This document shows positions 54,787 to 64,000 of a stretch of DNA of 64,000 bases, one piece after another. Where the stretch lies: NCBI RefSeq assembly GCF_001598455.1, contig NZ_BCYZ01000004.1:62001-126000 (forward strand), written 5' to 3'. Numbering within the stretch: position 1 is the first letter of the stretch; every line of letters starts with the position of its first letter. The notes beneath the pieces were generated by a model, which saw only the letters and a program-made list of their open reading frames with translations, did not search any database and was not told where the DNA came from. This DNA comes from Sphingomonas pruni NBRC 15498 (GTDB lineage Bacteria > Pseudomonadota > Alphaproteobacteria > Sphingomonadales > Sphingomonadaceae). The translations under genes were made by a program, and so were the position numbers.

Positions 54787-55059
54787 TTACGCGTCGACGT
54801 CGACCCGCTCCGGCGTCGCATGGGTGTCAACCCGCTCGATCACCTTCCAGGTCTTCAGCTTGGAGATCGGCGCGGTCTCTTCGATCCGCACGGTTTCACC
54901 CTGCTTGTATTCGTTGCCCTCGTCATGGGCGTGATACTTCTTCGAGCGGCGGATGATCTTGCCGTAGAGCGCATGCTTGACCTTGCGCTCCACGTTCACG
55001 ACCACCGTCTTGTCGCCCTTGTCCGAGACGATCTGCCCGGTCAGCACGCGCTTCGGCAT
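54787..55059 (-). CDS. rpsQ: 30S ribosomal protein S17
   Basis: A 90-residue OB-fold protein of the 30S body. [20 protein letters not shown] and the segment [20 protein letters not shown] are diagnostic. It is 10 bases after rpmC, the last gene of the S10 operon block, and has the short C-terminal tail ([12 protein letters not shown]) seen in alphaproteobacteria. Confidence 0.98.
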   Translation of the reverse strand: MPKRVLTGQIVSDKGDKTVVVNVERKVKHALYGKIIRRSKKYHAHDEGNEYKQGETVRIEETAPISKLKTWKVIERVDTHATPERVDVDA

Positions 55060-55069
55060 GTCCGTTTCC

Positions 55070-55273
55070 TTACTTTGCCGCAGCGCGCGAACGCGCGGTC
55101 TGCAGGGTCTTGATGCGAGCGATGTCGCGGCGAACTTCGCGCACGCGGCTCGGCTTCTCGAGCTGGCTGGTCGCCGCCTGGAAGCGAAGGTTGAACGCCT
55201 CGCGCTTCAGATTGCCCAGTTCCTGGTCGAGCGTCTGCTCGTCCATGCCGCTATAGTCGATCTTGTTCGCCAT
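55070..55273 (-). CDS. rpmC: 50S ribosomal protein L29
   Basis: A 67-residue helical hairpin protein at the tunnel exit, part of the docking site for SRP and trigger factor. [20 protein letters not shown] and [14 protein letters not shown] are typical. It begins one base after the rplP stop region, so the two genes are tightly coupled. Normal length. Confidence 0.98.
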   Translation of the reverse strand: MANKIDYSGMDEQTLDQELGNLKREAFNLRFQAATSQLEKPSRVREVRRDIARIKTLQTARSRAAAK

Positions 55274-55274
55274 C

Positions 55275-55709
55275 TTACTCGCCTCCGAGGTGCGAGGTGT
55301 CGCCGAGGCGCGCCACGACCTTCGTCTTGATCGGCAGCTTCATCGCTGCGCGCTCGAACGCTTCGGCGGCCAGCGGGCCGGGAACGCCGTCGAGCTCGAA
55401 CAGGATGCGGCCGGGCTTGACCCGGGCCGCCCAGAATTCCGGCGAGCCCTTGCCCGAGCCCATGCGGACTTCGGCCGGCTTCGACGAGACCGGCACGTCC
55501 GGGAAGACGCGGATCCACAAGCGTCCCTGACGCTTGATGTGACGCGTGATCGCGCGGCGAGCCGCCTCGATCTGGCGCGCGGTGATCCGCTCCGGCTCCA
55601 TCGCCTTCAGCCCATAGGAGCCGAAGTTGAGCGTCGCGCCGCCCTTGGCGTCACCGTGGATACGGCCCTTGAACGCCTTGCGGAACTTGGTGCGTTTTGG
55701 TTGCAGCAT
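55275..55709 (-). CDS. rplP: 50S ribosomal protein L16
   Basis: A 144-residue protein organising the A-site region of 23S r[23 protein letters not shown] and the basic [20 protein letters not shown] are diagnostic. It lies 12 bases after rpsC and directly before rpmC in the S10 operon. A short acidic C-terminal end (GDTSHLGGE) is within family variation. Confidence 0.98.
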   Translation of the reverse strand: MLQPKRTKFRKAFKGRIHGDAKGGATLNFGSYGLKAMEPERITARQIEAARRAITRHIKRQGRLWIRVFPDVPVSSKPAEVRMGSGKGSPEFWAARVKPGRILFELDGVPGPLAAEAFERAAMKLPIKTKVVARLGDTSHLGGE

Positions 55710-55721
55710 GTCCTGTTGTCC

Positions 55722-56429
55722 TTAGCGGCGGTCTTCGCGCGCCGGGCGCACGCCGGAGGTCTGAGCCTCCATCATCAACCGCTCCTGCGCCATCGGGTCA
55801 TGGCCGAGAATCTCGCCCTTGAAGACCCACACCTTCACGCCGCAGACACCGTAAGCGGTGTGCGCCTGCGCTTCGGCATAATCGAGGTGGGCGCGCAGCG
55901 TGTGCAGCGGCACCCGGCCCTCACGATAGCTCTCGGTGCGCGCGATCTCGGCGCCGCCGAGACGGCCGCCGCACTGCACGCGGATGCCGTCGGCACCCAG
56001 GCGCATCGCCGACTGCACCGCGCGCTTCATGGCGCGACGGAACGCGATACGGCGCTCGAGCTGGTCGGCAATGCCCTGCGCGACGAGCTTGGCATCGATC
56101 TCGGGCTTGCGGATCTCGACGATGTTCAGCGACACGTCCGAGCCCGTCATCGAGCCGAGCTTGCGCCGCAGCTTTTCGATGTCGGTACCCTTCTTGCCGA
56201 TGATCACGCCGGGGCGCGCGGCATAGATCGACACGCGGCACAGCTTGGCCGGGCGCTCGATCACGACCTTCGAGATCGCGGCCTGGGGCAGCGTGTCGAG
56301 GATGTACTTGCGGATCTTCAGGTCCTCGAGGAGGAGCTTGCCGTAATCCTGACCTTCCGCGAACCAGCGGCTGTCCCAGGTACGGTTGATCTGCAGGCGC
56401 AGGCCGATCGGATTGCTCTTGTGACCCAT
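55722..56429 (-). CDS. rpsC: 30S ribosomal protein S3
   Basis: A 235-residue protein with a KH domain ([20 protein letters not shown]) and a C-terminal domain ([20 protein letters not shown]), forming part of the mRNA entry channel with S4 and S5. [20 protein letters not shown] is the conserved start. It overlaps rplV by one base. Length is normal for the bacterial protein. Confidence 0.98.
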   Translation of the reverse strand: MGHKSNPIGLRLQINRTWDSRWFAEGQDYGKLLLEDLKIRKYILDTLPQAAISKVVIERPAKLCRVSIYAARPGVIIGKKGTDIEKLRRKLGSMTGSDVSLNIVEIRKPEIDAKLVAQGIADQLERRIAFRRAMKRAVQSAMRLGADGIRVQCGGRLGGAEIARTESYREGRVPLHTLRAHLDYAEAQAHTAYGVCGVKVWVFKGEILGHDPMAQERLMMEAQTSGVRPAREDRR

Positions 56430-56806
56430 TATGCTTCTTCCTGCTCGCGGACGACGATGCGAAGGCGCGAAAACGGCTTCAGGATGCGGGTGGACTTGCC
56501 ACGGCCGCGGGTCGCGAAGCGCTTCATGGTGATCGACTTGCCGACCGACGCCTCAGCGACGACGAGAGCGTCGACATCGAGGTTGTGGTTGTTTTCCGCG
56601 TTGGCGATCGCCGAGGCGAGCACCTTGCGCGCATCGACCGCCATCGCCTTCTTGGAGAAGGCGAGGATGTTGAGCGCGTCGCCGGCCTTACGACCGCGGA
56701 TCAGGCCCGCGACCAGGTTCAGCTTCTGCGCCGAGCCACGGATCTGGGTAGCAACGGCCAGCGCTTCCTTGTCGCCGACCTTGCGGGGAGACTGAGGCTT
56801 CGACAT
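56429..56806 (-). CDS. rplV: 50S ribosomal protein L22
   Basis: A 125-residue protein lining the nascent-peptide tunnel. [20 protein letters not shown] and the loop region [20 protein letters not shown] mark the family; this loop carries macrolide-resistance positions in other species, with no obvious duplication here. One base separates it from rpsS, and it overlaps rpsC by one base. Confidence 0.98.
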   Translation of the reverse strand: MSKPQSPRKVGDKEALAVATQIRGSAQKLNLVAGLIRGRKAGDALNILAFSKKAMAVDARKVLASAIANAENNHNLDVDALVVAEASVGKSITMKRFATRGRGKSTRILKPFSRLRIVVREQEEA

Positions 56807-56807
56807 C

Positions 56808-57086
56808 TTAACGCTTGCCCTTCTTGTCGGCCGCGTGACCCGGGAAATACCGGGTCGGCGCGAACTCGCCGAGCTTCATGCCGACCATGTCCTCATTCAC
56901 CGACACCGGCACGAACTTGCGGCCGTTGTAGACGTTGAAGGTCAGGCCGACGAACTGCGGCAGGATGGTCGAGCGACGCGACCAGGTCTTGATCGGGCCG
57001 GAGCGACCAGTCGATTCCTGAGCGACTTCCGCCTTCTTCAGGAGGCTGAGGTCGACGAACGGACCTTTCCAAACGGAACGAGCCAT
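56808..57086 (-). CDS. rpsS: 30S ribosomal protein S19
   Basis: A 92-residue head protein of the small subunit, partner of S13. [20 protein letters not shown] and the C-terminal [18 protein letters not shown] are invariant. It starts six bases after rplB and lies one base before rplV, in standard S10-operon order. No unusual feature. Confidence 0.98.
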   Translation of the reverse strand: MARSVWKGPFVDLSLLKKAEVAQESTGRSGPIKTWSRRSTILPQFVGLTFNVYNGRKFVPVSVNEDMVGMKLGEFAPTRYFPGHAADKKGKR

Positions 57087-57092
57087 GAGCGG

Positions 57093-57944
57093 TTAGCCCT
57101 TCTTCTTCGCGTGACGCGACCGGATGATGAACTTGTCGGTCTGCTTGTTGTGACGGGTGCGGGCACCCTTGGTCGGCTTGCCCCACGGGGTGACCGGATG
57201 ACGGCCGCCCGAGGTCCGGCCTTCACCACCGCCATGCGGGTGGTCGACCGGGTTCTTGGCGACGCCGCGGGTCAGCGGGCGGATGCCCTTCCAGCGATTG
57301 CGGCCAGCCTTGCCGAGGTTGGTGTTCTGATTGTCCGGGTTGGACACCGCACCGACCGTCGCCATGCAGTCCGCCGGGATGTAGCGCTGCTCGCCCGAGT
57401 TGAGGCGAACGATCACCATGCCGCGGTCGCGACCGACGACCTGGACATAGGTCCCTGCCGACCGCGCGATCTGGCCACCCTTGCCTGGCTTCATCTCCAC
57501 GTTGTGGACGATGGTGCCGACCGGCATCTGGCCCAGCTCCATGGCATTGCCCGGCTTCACGTCGGTCTTCTTGCCGGCGACGACCTTGTCGCCCACGGCC
57601 AGACGCTGCGGCGCGATGATATAGGCAACGCGATCCTTGCCGTCCTCACCCGCACCATAGTTCACCAGAGCGATGAAGGCGGTACGGTTGGGATCGTATT
57701 CGATCCGCTCGACGGTGCCGTCGACGTCCCACAGGCGGCGCTTGAAATCGATGATACGATAACGCTGCTTATGACCGCCGGCGATGCCGCGCGATGTGAC
57801 ATGGCCCTTGTTGTTGCGACCGCCGGTCTTGCGCTTGCCTTCGGTCAGCGCCTTGACGGGCTTGCCCTTGTACAGCGCCGAACGGTCGACGAGGATCAAG
57901 CCACGGCGGGCCGGGCTCGTCGGGTTGTAATGCTTGAGTGCCAT
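57093..57944 (-). CDS. rplB: 50S ribosomal protein L2
   Basis: A 283-residue core protein of the 50S subunit needed for subunit joining and peptidyl transfer. [20 protein letters not shown] begins the protein. The catalytic-centre His lies in [16 protein letters not shown] basic tail, [19 protein letters not shown], closes it. It overlaps rplW by one base and precedes rpsS by six. Confidence 0.98.
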   Translation of the reverse strand: MALKHYNPTSPARRGLILVDRSALYKGKPVKALTEGKRKTGGRNNKGHVTSRGIAGGHKQRYRIIDFKRRLWDVDGTVERIEYDPNRTAFIALVNYGAGEDGKDRVAYIIAPQRLAVGDKVVAGKKTDVKPGNAMELGQMPVGTIVHNVEMKPGKGGQIARSAGTYVQVVGRDRGMVIVRLNSGEQRYIPADCMATVGAVSNPDNQNTNLGKAGRNRWKGIRPLTRGVAKNPVDHPHGGGEGRTSGGRHPVTPWGKPTKGARTRHNKQTDKFIIRSRHAKKKG

Positions 57945-58267
57945 TACGCCTTGACCCCTTCGGTCACGTCGATCGACTGACCTTCCTTGAGGGTGACAAT
58001 CGCCTTCTTCATGTCAGAGCGCGTATAGGGAGCGCCCTTCCACTTCTTGGTCTTGCCCTTCTGGACGATCGTGTTGACGTTCGACACGCTGACATTGAAC
58101 AGCGCCTCGACGGCAGCCTTGATCTCCGGCTTGGTCGCGTCGCGCGCAACCTTGAACACCACCGCGTTCTGCTCGCTGACGAGCGTCGACTTCTCGGTGA
58201 TGTGCGGGGCGACGATCACGTCATAGTGACGGATGTCGACCGCGCTTTTGGTCGGCTTCTTAGCCAT
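57944..58267 (-). CDS. rplW: 50S ribosomal protein L23
   Basis: A 107-residue protein at the tunnel exit, the binding site for trigger factor and [23 protein letters not shown] and the loop [20 protein letters not shown] are diagnostic. It overlaps rplD by eight bases and rplB by one, so all three are translationally coupled. Confidence 0.98.
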   Translation of the reverse strand: MAKKPTKSAVDIRHYDVIVAPHITEKSTLVSEQNAVVFKVARDATKPEIKAAVEALFNVSVSNVNTIVQKGKTKKWKGAPYTRSDMKKAIVTLKEGQSIDVTEGVKA

Positions 58268-58889
58268 TGAAACGCGCCTCCAGCTTCTCGACCGCAGCGC
58301 GCGTCAGCACCAGCGTGTCATGCTTCAGGATGTCGTAGACGTTCGCGCCGGCAGCCGGGAGAACGTTGATCTCGCGAAGATTGCCGGCGGCGAGCGCGAA
58401 GGTGTTCTCGACGGCGTCGCCATCGATCACCAGAGCGGTCTTGCCGAAGCCGAGCTTGGCGATGTCGCCCTTCAGCGTCTTCGTCTTGCCGCCATCCACC
58501 GCGATCGAGTCCATGACGATCAGCGACCCGGCCTTGGCGTGGGTCGACAGGGCCATCTTGAGACCGAGCGCACGGATCTTCTTGTTCAGCGACGGATTGA
58601 AGTCGCGAACGCGGGCGCCGTGAGCCTTACCACCGCCGATGAAGACGGGAGCGCGGCGATCGCCGTGACGAGCGGTACCGCCGCCCTTCTGCCGACCGTA
58701 CTTCTTGCCGGTGCGGGCGACGTCGGCGCGCTCACGCGTGCCGCGCGCCGTCGGACGACGCTTTTCGAGCTGCCAGGTAACGACGCGGTGCAGGATGTCG
58801 GCGCGCGGATCGAGGCCGAAGACCTCGTCGTTGAGCTCGATGTCCGCGGCCTTCGCCTTGGCGTCGAAGGATTGAACCTTGACCTTCAC
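58260..58889 (-). CDS. rplD: 50S ribosomal protein L4
   Basis: A 209-residue protein with an extended tunnel loop ([20 protein letters not shown]). In E. coli L4 also represses its own S10 operon by acting on the leader [21 protein letters not shown] and the C-terminal [16 protein letters not shown] are family features. It starts two bases after rplC and overlaps rplW by eight. Whether an L4-controlled leader exists here is not clear from the sequence. Confidence 0.98.
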   Translation of the reverse strand: MKVKVQSFDAKAKAADIELNDEVFGLDPRADILHRVVTWQLEKRRPTARGTRERADVARTGKKYGRQKGGGTARHGDRRAPVFIGGGKAHGARVRDFNPSLNKKIRALGLKMALSTHAKAGSLIVMDSIAVDGGKTKTLKGDIAKLGFGKTALVIDGDAVENTFALAAGNLREINVLPAAGANVYDILKHDTLVLTRAAVEKLEARFNG

Positions 58890-58891
58890 GT

Positions 58892-59647
58892 TCAGCCCTC
58901 CTGGCCGTCGGTCGCCTCAGGGGCGTCCACCGTCTCGGCGGGCGTCTCTGCGGGAGCGTTGTTGCTGTTGGCAGCCTGCTTCAGCCCGGCCGGATACGGC
59001 GCGTCGGCGTGGCGGGCGACCTTGACGGCATCCTTGACGAACAGCCAGCCGCCCTTCGAGCCGGGCACGGAGCCCTTCACGAAGATCAGACCGCGCTCGA
59101 CGTCGGTGCCGACGATTTCGAGATTCTGCTGGGTGCGATACTTGTCACCCATGTGGCCGGCCATCTTCTTGTTCTTGAAGACCTTGCCCGGATCCTGACG
59201 CTGGCCGGTCGAACCGAGCGAGCGGTGCGAGACCGAGACGCCGTGCGTCGCGCGCAGACCACCGAAGCCCCAGCGCTTCATACCGCCCTGGAAACCCTTA
59301 CCCTGGGTCTTGCCCTGGATGTCGACGATCTGACCGGCGACGAAATGGTCGGCCGAGATTTCGGCGCCAACGTCGAGCAGGCCATCTTCGTCGACACGGA
59401 ATTCCGCGACGATCGCCTTGGGCTCGACTTCCGCCTTGCCGAAGTGACCGCGTTGCGGCTTGGCGACGTTCTTCGCCTTGGCCGTACCGGCCCCGAGCTG
59501 AACGGCGGTGTAGCCGTCCTTATCCATTTCGCGACGGGAGATAACCTGCAGCCCTTCGAGCGACAGGACAGTGACCGGCACGTGGCGGCCATCGTCCTGG
59601 AACAGGCGGGTCATCCCCAACTTCTTCGCGATCACGCCAGTGCGCAT
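58892..59647 (-). CDS. rplC: 50S ribosomal protein L3
   Basis: A 251-residue protein that folds 23S rRNA near the peptidyl-transferase centre. The start [20 protein letters not shown] at 59647 is conserved; sequence further upstream is the rpsJ-rplC spacer. [20 protein letters not shown] contains the methylated-Gln motif of the central loop. The last 30 residues ([20 protein letters not shown] and on) form an acidic Ala/Pro-rich tail absent from E. coli L3 but common in relatives. Confidence 0.98.
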   Translation of the reverse strand: MRTGVIAKKLGMTRLFQDDGRHVPVTVLSLEGLQVISRREMDKDGYTAVQLGAGTAKAKNVAKPQRGHFGKAEVEPKAIVAEFRVDEDGLLDVGAEISADHFVAGQIVDIQGKTQGKGFQGGMKRWGFGGLRATHGVSVSHRSLGSTGQRQDPGKVFKNKKMAGHMGDKYRTQQNLEIVGTDVERGLIFVKGSVPGSKGGWLFVKDAVKVARHADAPYPAGLKQAANSNNAPAETPAETVDAPEATDGQEG

Positions 59648-59955
59648 GATCCGTTCACTCCATAACAGAGGCACCCAAGGGACCATCCCAAGGGTGCTTG
59701 TGGAAACCATCCATGCCTGAGCATCGATGACCTCCTCGGCCCGGAAATGCGAAGCGTGCCCCCGTCCCGGGCCGGTTGCCTTCTAGCAGAAGGCGTGACG
59801 GGAGACGCTGTCCCAGCTGCCGAAGCGGCTGGCGGTATCTCATATCTCTCAGATTTTCCCTCGCTGAGCGGGGGTCCGTCTGGGCTTCCAGCCGAAGCGG
59901 AAGCACAAGTTATTGTCGCGGGACGATTCGTCAGACCGCGACGGGATGCGGGCCC
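59648..59955 (-). other. 308-bp structured spacer between rpsJ and rplC
   Basis: Unusually long for this junction. Stem-loops include GCCTTCT-AGC-AGAAGGC (59778-59794) enclosed by CCCGTC (59761-59766) with GACGGG (59797-59802), GCACCC (59671-59676) with GGGTGC (59692-59697) just upstream of rplC, and an imperfect hairpin at 59815-59834. I see no gene. It may be an internal leader, attenuator or promoter for the rplC-onward unit. Confidence 0.45.
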
Positions 59956-60264
59956 TTAAGCCAGCTTGATCTCTACGTCAACGCCCGCGGCGAGATCGAG
60001 CTTCATCAAAGCATCGACGGTCTGCGGGGTCGGCTGAACGATGTCCAGCATGCGCTTGTAGGTGCGAACCTCGAACTGCTCGCGCGACTTCTTGTCGATG
60101 TGCGGGCCGCGGTTCACGGTGAACTTCTCGATGCGCGTCGGCAACGGGATCGGACCACGGATGAGGGCGCCAGTGCGGCGGGCGGTGTCGGCGATGTCGC
60201 CGGTCGCCTGATCGAGCACGCGATGATCGAACGCCTTGAGGCGAATACGGATATTGCTGTCCAT
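59956..60264 (-). CDS. rpsJ: 30S ribosomal protein S10 (NusE)
   Basis: A 102-residue protein of the 30S head, also the NusE transcription-antitermination partner of Nus[21 protein letters not shown] and [20 protein letters not shown] are invariant. ATG 60264 has AGGA in GGTAGGAACC just upstream. It is the first gene of the S10 operon, separated from tuf by a strong terminator and from rplC by an unusual 308-base spacer. Confidence 0.98.
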   Translation of the reverse strand: MDSNIRIRLKAFDHRVLDQATGDIADTARRTGALIRGPIPLPTRIEKFTVNRGPHIDKKSREQFEVRTYKRMLDIVQPTPQTVDALMKLDLAAGVDVEIKLA

Positions 60265-60365
60265 GGTTCCTACCGATGCCAAAGAGCGGGGCAGCTCCCC
60301 AAAACGGGGGCAGCCTCTTGCTGTTCAAACTAAACTGGAGGCGCGCGGATACAGGCGCTTCCTAC

Positions 60366-60410
60366 AAAAAGCAACCGCCCCGGCGCCCTTTTTTTGGGCG
60401 CCGGGGCGGT
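60366..60410 (-). terminator. Strong rho-independent terminator after tuf
   Basis: A 15-bp perfect GC-rich stem (60374-60388 with 60396-60410) around a 7-base loop is followed on the minus strand by GCTTTTT. It begins 16 bases after the tuf stop and would separate the str operon from rpsJ. Confidence 0.92.
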
Positions 60411-60425
60411 CGTTTGGGGATCAGC

Positions 60426-61622
60426 TTACTTGCTGATGCCCGAGACGATGCCCGAACCGACGGTGCGGCCACCCTCACGGATGGTGAAGCGCTGGCCGAC
60501 GTCCATGGCGATCGGCGCGATCAGCTTCACGCCGAGAGCGACGTTGTCGCCCGGCATGACCATCTCGGTGCCGGCCGGCAGCTCGACGGTGCCGGTGACG
60601 TCCGTGGTGCGGAAGTAGAACTGCGGACGATAGTTCGCGAAGAACGGTGTGTGACGGCCGCCTTCGTCCTTCGACAGGACGTACACTTCCGACGCGAAGT
60701 CGGTGTGCGGCGTGATCGAGCCCGGCTTGGCCAGAACCTGGCCACGCTCGACCTCTTCACGGCCGACGCCGCGGATCAGCGCACCGATGTTGTCGCCGGC
60801 CTGGCCCTGGTCGAGCAGCTTGCGGAACATTTCGACGCCGGTGACGGTGGTCTTGCGGACTTCCGGGTGGATGCCGACGATCTCGACTTCCTCACCAACC
60901 TTGACCACGCCGGTCTCGACGCGGCCGGTCACGACGGTGCCGCGGCCCGAGATCGAGAACACGTCTTCGATCGGCATCATGAACGGCTTATCGAGCGGAC
61001 GCTCCGGCTGCGGCAGGTACTCGTCGACCGCCTTCATCAGCTCGAGCACGGCTTCGGTGCCGAGCTTGGCGTCCGAACCGCTGAGCGCGGCGGTGGCCGA
61101 ACCCTTGATGATCGGAATGTCGTCACCCGGGAAGTCGTAAGCCGACAGCAGCTCGCGAACCTCGAGCTCGACGAGCTCCAGGATCTCTTCGTCATCGACC
61201 AGGTCGACCTTGTTCATGAACACGACCATCGCCGGCACGCCGACCTGGCGCGCGAGCAGGATGTGCTCACGGGTCTGCGGCATCGGGCCGTCGGTCGCCG
61301 ACACGACCAGGATCGCGCCGTCCATCTGGGCGGCGCCGGTGATCATGTTCTTCACATAGTCGGCGTGGCCCGGGCAATCGACGTGCGCATAGTGGCGGTT
61401 GGCGGTCTCATACTCGACGTGCGCGGTCGAGATGGTGATGCCGCGCTCGCGCTCTTCCGGAGCCTTGTCGATGTTGGCGAAGTCGACCGCAGCGTTGCCC
61501 GCGACGTTTTCTGCCAGCACCTTGGTGATCGCCGCGGTCAGCGACGTCTTGCCATGGTCGACGTGACCGATGGTGCCGATGTTCATGTGCGGCTTGTTCC
61601 GCTCAAACTTTGCCTTCGCCAT
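60426..61622 (-). CDS. tuf: Elongation factor Tu
   Basis: A 398-residue GTPase delivering aminoacyl-tRNA to the ribosome. [20 protein letters not shown] begins it. G1 is GHVDHGKT, the DCPGHADY motif is G3 and NKVDLVDD is G4. The switch I region has ERERGITIS. Domains II and III are complete, ending [15 protein letters not shown]. It follows fusA in the str operon after 84 bases and is terminated strongly before rpsJ. Only one tuf copy is in the window. Confidence 0.99.
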   Translation of the reverse strand: MAKAKFERNKPHMNIGTIGHVDHGKTSLTAAITKVLAENVAGNAAVDFANIDKAPEERERGITISTAHVEYETANRHYAHVDCPGHADYVKNMITGAAQMDGAILVVSATDGPMPQTREHILLARQVGVPAMVVFMNKVDLVDDEEILELVELEVRELLSAYDFPGDDIPIIKGSATAALSGSDAKLGTEAVLELMKAVDEYLPQPERPLDKPFMMPIEDVFSISGRGTVVTGRVETGVVKVGEEVEIVGIHPEVRKTTVTGVEMFRKLLDQGQAGDNIGALIRGVGREEVERGQVLAKPGSITPHTDFASEVYVLSKDEGGRHTPFFANYRPQFYFRTTDVTGTVELPAGTEMVMPGDNVALGVKLIAPIAMDVGQRFTIREGGRTVGSGIVSGISK

Positions 61623-61706
61623 TTTTCCCTACCTTCTGGAAAATCGTTTTCGTGAAATCCACCACGGGACTCGCGCGAAGGCGGCCCCATAGCGGGAGTT
61701 TTTAGG

Positions 61707-63800
<2,094 letters not shown>

Positions 63801-63824
63801 GGTCGTAGCTTCCTTGGAATGTGG

Positions 63825-63915
63825 GGAGCCGGCCGATCCGGCTGCCCGCTATGTAGGTAATTAAATTACCAATACCAGACCGCCGGCTCCACCGCAGCGG
63901 AGCCGGCCGATCCGG
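63825..63915. repeat. Repeats and palindrome in the rpsG-fusA gap
   Basis: A 17-base direct repeat, GGAGCCGGCCGATCCGG, occurs at 63825-63841 and 63899-63915. Between them GGTAATT-A-AATTACC (63856-63870) is a perfect 15-base palindrome, and GCCGGCTCC (63882-63890) pairs with GGAGCCGGC (63899-63907). The gap is 120 bases; these may form a processing site or partial attenuator. Confidence 0.5.
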
Positions 63916-63920
63916 TTTTA

Positions 63921-64000
63921 TTACCAGCGATAATGGCTGAAAGCGCGGTTCGCTTCGGCCATACGATGGGTGTCTTCGCGCTTCTTGACCGCGTTGCCGC
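63921..64000 (-). CDS. rpsG: 30S ribosomal protein S7, C-terminal end (runs off the window)
   Basis: Only the last 25 codons and the TAA stop are inside the window. The residues GNAVKKREDTHRMAEANRAF and SHYRW match the C-terminal helix of S7, the head protein that binds 16S rRNA and, in E. coli, represses the str operon. Position just upstream of fusA on the same strand is the normal str order. The beginning of the gene lies beyond base 64000. Confidence 0.95.
   Translation of the reverse strand, partial: GNAVKKREDTHRMAEANRAFSHYRW

Overview
The window looks like chromosome from a sphingomonad (Sphingomonadales, Alphaproteobacteria). The DNA is GC-rich. Four TonB-dependent receptors carry DIVVTA/DIVVTG TonB boxes after a signal peptide, there are many secreted hydrolases, and intergenic regions hold short GC hairpin repeats. 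The last third is the conserved str-S10-spc-alpha ribosomal cluster. I see no tRNA, rRNA, CRISPR array, transposase or integrase.

Region 1 (1-22.4 kb) is an accessory island for ester breakdown, almost all on the minus strand. It has three TonB-dependent receptors (one cut by the window edge) and exported hydrolases of several folds: tannase/feruloyl esterase, beta-lactamase-fold serine hydrolase, antigen-85/esterase-D-like esterase, type-B carboxylesterase and two M28-like proteins. It also encodes a 3-hydroxyacyl-CoA dehydrogenase, an acetoacetyl-CoA synthetase, an MHS-type transporter and two AraC regulators. Together they suggest uptake of an ester compound, stepwise hydrolysis, and CoA activation and oxidation of a beta-keto/beta-hydroxy acid. 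The substrate cannot be read from the sequence.

Region 2 (22.5-36.3 kb) is a candidate amino-sugar/galactoside utilisation locus resembling the aga (N-acetylgalactosamine) systems. An amidohydrolase and a DeoR-family regulator are divergent. A large oligosaccharide-type TonB receptor is divergent from a seven-gene unit: Tat-exported GH36-like glycosidase, EamA permease, AgaZ-like protein, AgaS-like SIS isomerase/deaminase, BadF-type kinase, a 45-residue small ORF, and a Tat-exported DUF4832-like protein. Six of these seven genes overlap or are tightly spaced. TTTCATT/TTTCGTT boxes lie in front of its transcription units and suggest one regulon. The usual deacetylase, tagatose-6-phosphate kinase and catalytic aldolase subunit are not in the window.

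Region 3 (36.6-43.6 kb) is ordinary chromosome: guaA, a small secreted protein, a Baeyer-Villiger-type monooxygenase, a prolyl oligopeptidase and a glycine-zipper protein, separated by clear hairpins.

Region 4 (43.7-64 kb, minus strand) is the ribosomal cluster, transcribed from high to low coordinates: rpsG-fusA-tuf, rpsJ through secY and adk, then rpsM-rpsK-rpoA-rplQ. Departures from the standard layout are: a strong terminator after tuf; a 308-bp structured spacer between rpsJ and rplC; a 267-bp element with perfect 23-bp terminal inverted repeats between secY and adk; a SRPBCC gene with an in-frame stop and a small membrane-protein gene between adk and rpsM; and an RGG-rich extension on ribosomal protein S5.
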